Origin: Ulva prolifera
Taxonomy: Eukaryota > Chlorophyta > Ulvophyceae > Ulvales > Ulvaceae
Assembly: GCA_023078555.1 (NCBI GenBank)
Contig: CM041199.1
Span: forward strand, 4,345,315 to 4,409,314
Length of the DNA stretch: 64,000 bases
Direction of reading: 5' to 3'
A program made the translations under genes and the position numbers. This document shows, piece by piece, positions 60,400 through 64,000 of this stretch. The notes below the pieces were generated by a model. That model was not told where the DNA came from. It saw only the letters and a list, made by a program, of their open reading frames with translations, and did not search any database. Each line of letters opens with the position of its first letter. The stretch's first letter is position 1.

Positions 60400-61320
60400 T
60401 GGCGCCACGGCGGCGGTGATGGCGCCGCAGCGGCACGTGCCTGTGGTGCACACGCTTGCAATGCTCTCCTGGTGTCAGGCTCTGTTTGTGAAGCATGCAC
60501 CAGGAGTGCCGTATGTGTTACAAGGACAGAGTCAACAAGGCAGGTAGCACCGCGAGCAATAACCAGGGGAATCGCACACCACGCAACCAGCCACACGCAG
60601 CACACACCAACATGCCAGGAGTGCCGTAGGTGTACTGCATGTGCCTCGGTCGAGCGTACTTCCTGGTTTGCGCAAGGTCTTTGGTGTGGGCGGTGGCGTG
60701 CATGGCTGTGTCTTGCCAGCACCTGCATTTGTGTGGTGTGCCGCTCAGTAGTGTCTGCACAGCTGTGAGCAAAACACTTGTATGCCGTCAGGTGCTGTAG
60801 AATAGTGAGTTCTGTGGGAGGGTTGTAAGTGCACTGCGGTACCTATCACACTGCTCCACATGACCTGTGTCTGCCTCTATCAAGCAAATCGACGTAGAGA
60901 ATGGGGGCATGTTGGGGGGATTGTTGCTGAAGCACCAGGACAGCGAGCCTGTCCGAATTAATTTATGTCAGACAGCTGCGACCTCAAAGACGCATGCAGA
61001 GGTGTTCCTTGACACGCTTCGCGATGCCTGGTGTTTGATGTATGCCTTCTGAAAGGCACGTTTGCAGTGCTGTGTTGGCTGTACAGGCTGCACGCGTGCA
61101 AGACGCACAGTGTCGAACAGCATGTGGCTACAGCGGTCTCTGACTGTGGTTCTGCGATTATCTGGGACAATCAGCGGAATGTAGCCAGATCTGCCGAGCA
61201 GATGGTGCATATTTATTATGATCGGAAACTCCACTGCAGATTCACGCGGGAGATGTTGATATATATTCACGCAAATTGTTCAATTGTTGTTCTATATCCT
61301 TCCTTACCTGCAGCGTCACC
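60400..61320. other. Intergenic region between helicase and VMA21
   Basis: No gene is seen. A family B repeat copy occupies about 60490-60615. A TGTAA pentamer at about 60824, the usual polyadenylation signal of chlorophyte genes, could serve the helicase transcript. Confidence 0.4.
60490..60615 (+). repeat. Dispersed repeat family B, copy 2
   Basis: It is colinear with the reverse complement of 40250-40470, sharing CAAGGACA, GGCAGGTAGCACCGCGAGCA, ATAACCAG and CAGCCACACGCAGCACACA. Copies 20 kb apart in opposite orientation suggest a mobile or once-mobile sequence. Confidence 0.55.
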
Positions 61321-61792
61321 ATGTCTAGCGATGCACACAAGAATGGTGTCGTCGTCGGGCCAACTATAAAAACAATGGTTGTGGTCAAGTTTATGTTCTT
61401 TTCAGCGCTGATGGTGGCGACTCCAACGGCTGTGTTCTTCCTGTCGCACTTTCGGTACCTGGACTGTGCGCTCCCCTCGCCGCTCTGCTCTGTTGAACGT
61501 AATTATGCATGACAAATTGTCTTAATTGCTGACATGTTGTAATTGCAGGGCTCTGGGGTATGACGATCGGCGTACCTAGTGACAAGTCGCTTCCAGCACT
61601 ATCCGGCATTGCAGCGGTTGTCTGCGTCAACATCGTACGCTACTCTAACTTATTTATCCGCGTGTTACAAAGGTGCATGTCGTGAGCTGAAAGGCGCTGT
61701 CATGTTTACAGGTCGTCGGTTGCTTTGTGATGATGGCCTTCACTGAAAAAGACGTGACCAGGGATAAACGGTCAGGAGTCAAGTCTGATTAG
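61321..61792 (+). CDS. VMA21: VMA21-like V-ATPase assembly integral membrane protein
   Basis: Three exons, 61321-61465, 61549-61634 and 61712-61792, give 103 residues. Donors are GTGCGC and GTACGC, with phases 1 and 0 matched. VMA21 is a small ER protein that chaperones assembly of the membrane (Vo) sector of the vacuolar proton pump and escorts it to the Golgi. The layout fits: a short hydrophilic N-terminus, the first membrane helix at about 19-43 (VVVKFMFFSALMVATPTAVF), a short luminal loop with WGMTIGVPSDKS, a second helix at about 65-87 (ALSGIAAVVCVNIVVGCFVM), and a charged cytosolic tail. The first helix carries the family-typical FFSALM...PT pattern. The tail ends GVKSD and has no clear dilysine retrieval signal, unlike yeast. 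Length is typical and the model looks complete. The alternative is another two-helix protein, which I consider unlikely. Confidence 0.85.
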
Positions 61793-62643
61793 CACTGTGG
61801 GCCATGGCACACCGTATGACGCTGCCGAAATGCAGTGTATTCCAATGAATGTCGAGGTAGAGATCGAGTTCCGAGAAGATGGTTGTCTTCTTGCTCCTCT
61901 GTTGTTGCCATTCCTGTTGTCTTGCTTTGCCTCCTTCCAGTTGATGCGACAGGCTGCATGAATAGGTGCAGCAGTAAGCGTTATGATACGCAGGGTCCCA
62001 AATGCTTACTTCTTAAATGGTGCGTAATGTTGACGCACGCACACAAATGTAATTGTGTGCCATAACCAATGAACAGCAGACTTTGTGGCACTACACCGAT
62101 TGACTGCTCAAATATATGTTCTGATACTCTGTCTAGCTCACACATGGTATCGGTGACAAGTGCATGGTGCACATCCGGGTTGTGCCAACACCTTGGCGCC
62201 ATATTGAACCGTCAGATCATGTATACCTGACGTTGAACTTCAGTATGATGTACCACCTGCTGGACGCTACCAGCAATCAGCAGTATAACGTGCTGCTGGT
62301 ACTGCACCTTATCGTCCTCATAGGCACCACCTTCACTGTGCTCCACCTTGACCCACACAGATCAGCGACTTACAGCCCAATCATGCAGAACAGGGACATA
62401 GGCCGTCTAATCGGCACTGCACCAATGTTGACTGCGATCCTATGCTGCCACAACTCTGCTTTCATGCGTCCCCAGACTCTCATTCTGAACAGCTTGCTGA
62501 AAGAGATGTGCCATGGCACTAAAGGTGCCATGGCAGTGTCCACATCATATGAGGCTGAACTGACGACACCGCAGCCTCTTTTGCCCCACGCAACACAGTG
62601 CAATGACCTGACCGGACGCCATACCTTCACGTGTATGATGTAT

Positions 62644-62703
62644 GCAACAGCCAGCTTGTTGCATGCTGTTCATGTGTATAGCATACAACAAGCTGGCCGT
62701 TGT
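62644..62703. repeat. Inverted repeat (23-base arms)
   Basis: The left arm (62644-62666) and right arm (62681-62703) are reverse complements at 20 of 23 positions, with a 14-base spacer. The core CCAGCTTGTTG/CAACAAGCTGG is perfect. Confidence 0.75.
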
Positions 62704-63464
62704 TCCACCAGCAACAGAACCCTGGACACCTGCACCGCGGCACCCCGCCCCATGATCTCCCGATGCCCTACCTCTGCTTCTGCTGCTGAACTGTGCCCTC
62801 GCAGTTCCCTTGACCTTGGACATGCATGTGCACCGGTGGCCACTCCTCCATCGATCCATCCATGGATGGCCTGCATCTGCGGGTGAAGGTGCGGCACCGG
62901 TGCGACCACCTCGGCGTGCGAGGCATCAGCGGTACAGTGGACACACCCCAGCGGGCACAGCCCCGGCCCACATCTAGAGCCCTTTGTGGTCACGTGCAGC
63001 CTTGAGGCGGCACTGTGCTGTAGGCTGTGCCACAGGCCAGAGGGCCGCCGGCCCCAACAGGTGATGGGGGCGGAGGCGAGGAAGGGCAGCAGCATGGGCG
63101 CTCTCAGCAGTCGACTTGCGGTCATGGGGCTGGCACTGCAGTGCGCGAATGAGCCAGCTGCCAGGCACAATGTGTTGAGGCCGAGGCCGCCAAGCGGTTG
63201 CGCTACTGCGGCCTTCACAGGAGGAGGCCCTGTGAGGTGCGCACAGGTGTCCGCAGGGGGCCTGCCAGATGGTAAATCCCTGCGGCACGTGCCCCCGTCA
63301 CCCGGAGTTGTCAAAGTCCTCTTCAGGATACGGCTACACATATCCAAATCCACTGTACTTTACCCATGTGTGCTGCAGCGTGATGAGTTTCAGCTGCTGG
63401 TTGTGGTCAGGCTGTGGAGGAGATGCACGTGGTGGATCAGGGCATGAAGTGCACTGAAGCAGCT

Positions 63465-63600
63465 GTCTCCAGCAGCCGCGCAGGAACACCGCGCGGGCGC
63501 GTTGGACCGGGTTGCTGGGAGTGTTCTTGACCTGCGTGCTGCTTTCGCGGTGGCGCCCGCCTCGCCACAGTTACCCTCGTAACACAGGAACCTAGCACAA
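63465..63600 (-). repeat. Dispersed repeat family A, copy 3
   Basis: On the minus strand it reads GGTTCCTGTGTTACGAGGG, then TGTGGCGAGGCGGGC, CACCGCG and CAACCCGGTCCAACGCGC, matching 40795-40890 in order. Confidence 0.5.
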
Positions 63601-63774
63601 CTGATCGTGGAGTGTGGGGTTGTCCTGCTGTGCACGGGTGTTGGGTCGCTTGGCAGCATTTCCAGGGCTACCACCCAGAAATTTGACCTGAATATTCGGA
63701 ATTGTTACATGTATGATCGCGCCCGCCGACCCAACACTGCTGTGCACGGGAGCCGTGGAACGGATTGACGCACG

Positions 63775-63885
63775 CCATGGCGCAGCGTCTGGTGGCATTG
63801 CTGTGCTCGTGTGTTTCCCCGGCGCAGCGACCCGCCTCCCCGGATGTGTCCTCATGCCACAGGAACACAGCAGAACTGTTGATGA
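63775..63885 (-). repeat. Dispersed repeat family A, copy 4
   Basis: On the minus strand it reads AGTTCTGCTGTGTTCCTGTG, then ATGAGG and GGGGAGGCGGG, resembling the start of copy 3 about 300 bases away in the same orientation. It is more diverged. Confidence 0.4.
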
Positions 63886-64000
63886 TTCTGCAATCAGCCA
63901 CACCGCAGGCAGCACCTACCGCGGGTCATCTTCAGGGCACCACAGGCACTCCACACGGCCCCCATTGCGGGCAACCCCAAACGCACCCCGCACGCTGCTG

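Larger units (their letters stand above)
61793..64000. other. Right-hand region, no gene identified
   Basis: The longest open frame (62164-62886, plus, 240 codons) has no recognisable domain and overlaps comparably open minus-strand frames, so I do not call it. The region contains a hairpin at 62644-62703 and two family A repeat copies in minus orientation. A TGTAA at about 62049 could end the VMA21 transcript. Confidence 0.45.

Noticed and set aside
62164..62886. 240-codon plus-strand frame
   Set aside because: It has no recognisable motif and atypical composition, overlaps equally long minus-strand frames and spans the hairpin.

Overview
The window looks like nuclear DNA of a green alga, probably a chlorophyte or trebouxiophyte. 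That placement is an inference. It rests on GC-rich coding sequence, many short introns with donors such as GTGCGT, GTGAGC, GTGCGC and GTGCGG, frequent TGCATGCA words, enormous Pro/Thr/Ala low-complexity tracts, and an ordinary eukaryotic gene set. I see no operons, CRISPR arrays, insertion sequences, tRNA or rRNA.

Layout. (1) Positions 1-29650, minus strand: one giant gene that runs off the left edge. It starts with a signal peptide and an acidic linker, then enters very long repeat exons: AEPP repeats, then 28-residue repeats and Thr/Pro mucin-like repeats, then two short acidic Pro-rich exons, then an 11-residue [15 protein letters not shown] repeat. I joined seven exons through splice sites that are all phase 1. 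They give at least 8,713 codons, and no stop is reached inside the window. The very long plus-strand reading frames in the same DNA are stop-free antisense shadows of the repeats. (2) 34003-37286, minus: a complete five-exon tubby-like protein of about 585 residues. (3) 42763-45470, plus: a four-exon STRAP/UNRIP-type WD40 protein of 318 residues. (4) 47279-48912, minus: a three-exon ELO-type fatty acid elongase of 273 residues with a KKxx C-terminus. (5) 49609-60399, plus: a ten-exon superfamily 1A (UvrD/Rep/Srs2-like) DNA helicase, inflated to about 2,340 residues by low-complexity insertions. (6) 61321-61792, plus: a three-exon VMA21 V-ATPase assembly factor of 103 residues.

The stretches between genes (29.7-34.0, 37.3-42.8, 45.5-47.3, 60.4-61.3 and 61.8-64 kb) hold no gene I can identify. 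They contain two families of dispersed repeats, a hairpin and one possible orphan exon near 41.7 kb. The five conventional genes do not form an obvious pathway: cell signalling or membrane-linked transcription (tubby), RNP or receptor scaffold (STRAP), very-long-chain lipid synthesis, DNA repair, and V-ATPase assembly. The most notable content is the giant modular secreted protein. It is best read as an acidic, hydroxyproline- or mucin-like extracellular or wall protein built by in-frame repeat expansion inside symmetric phase 1 exons.
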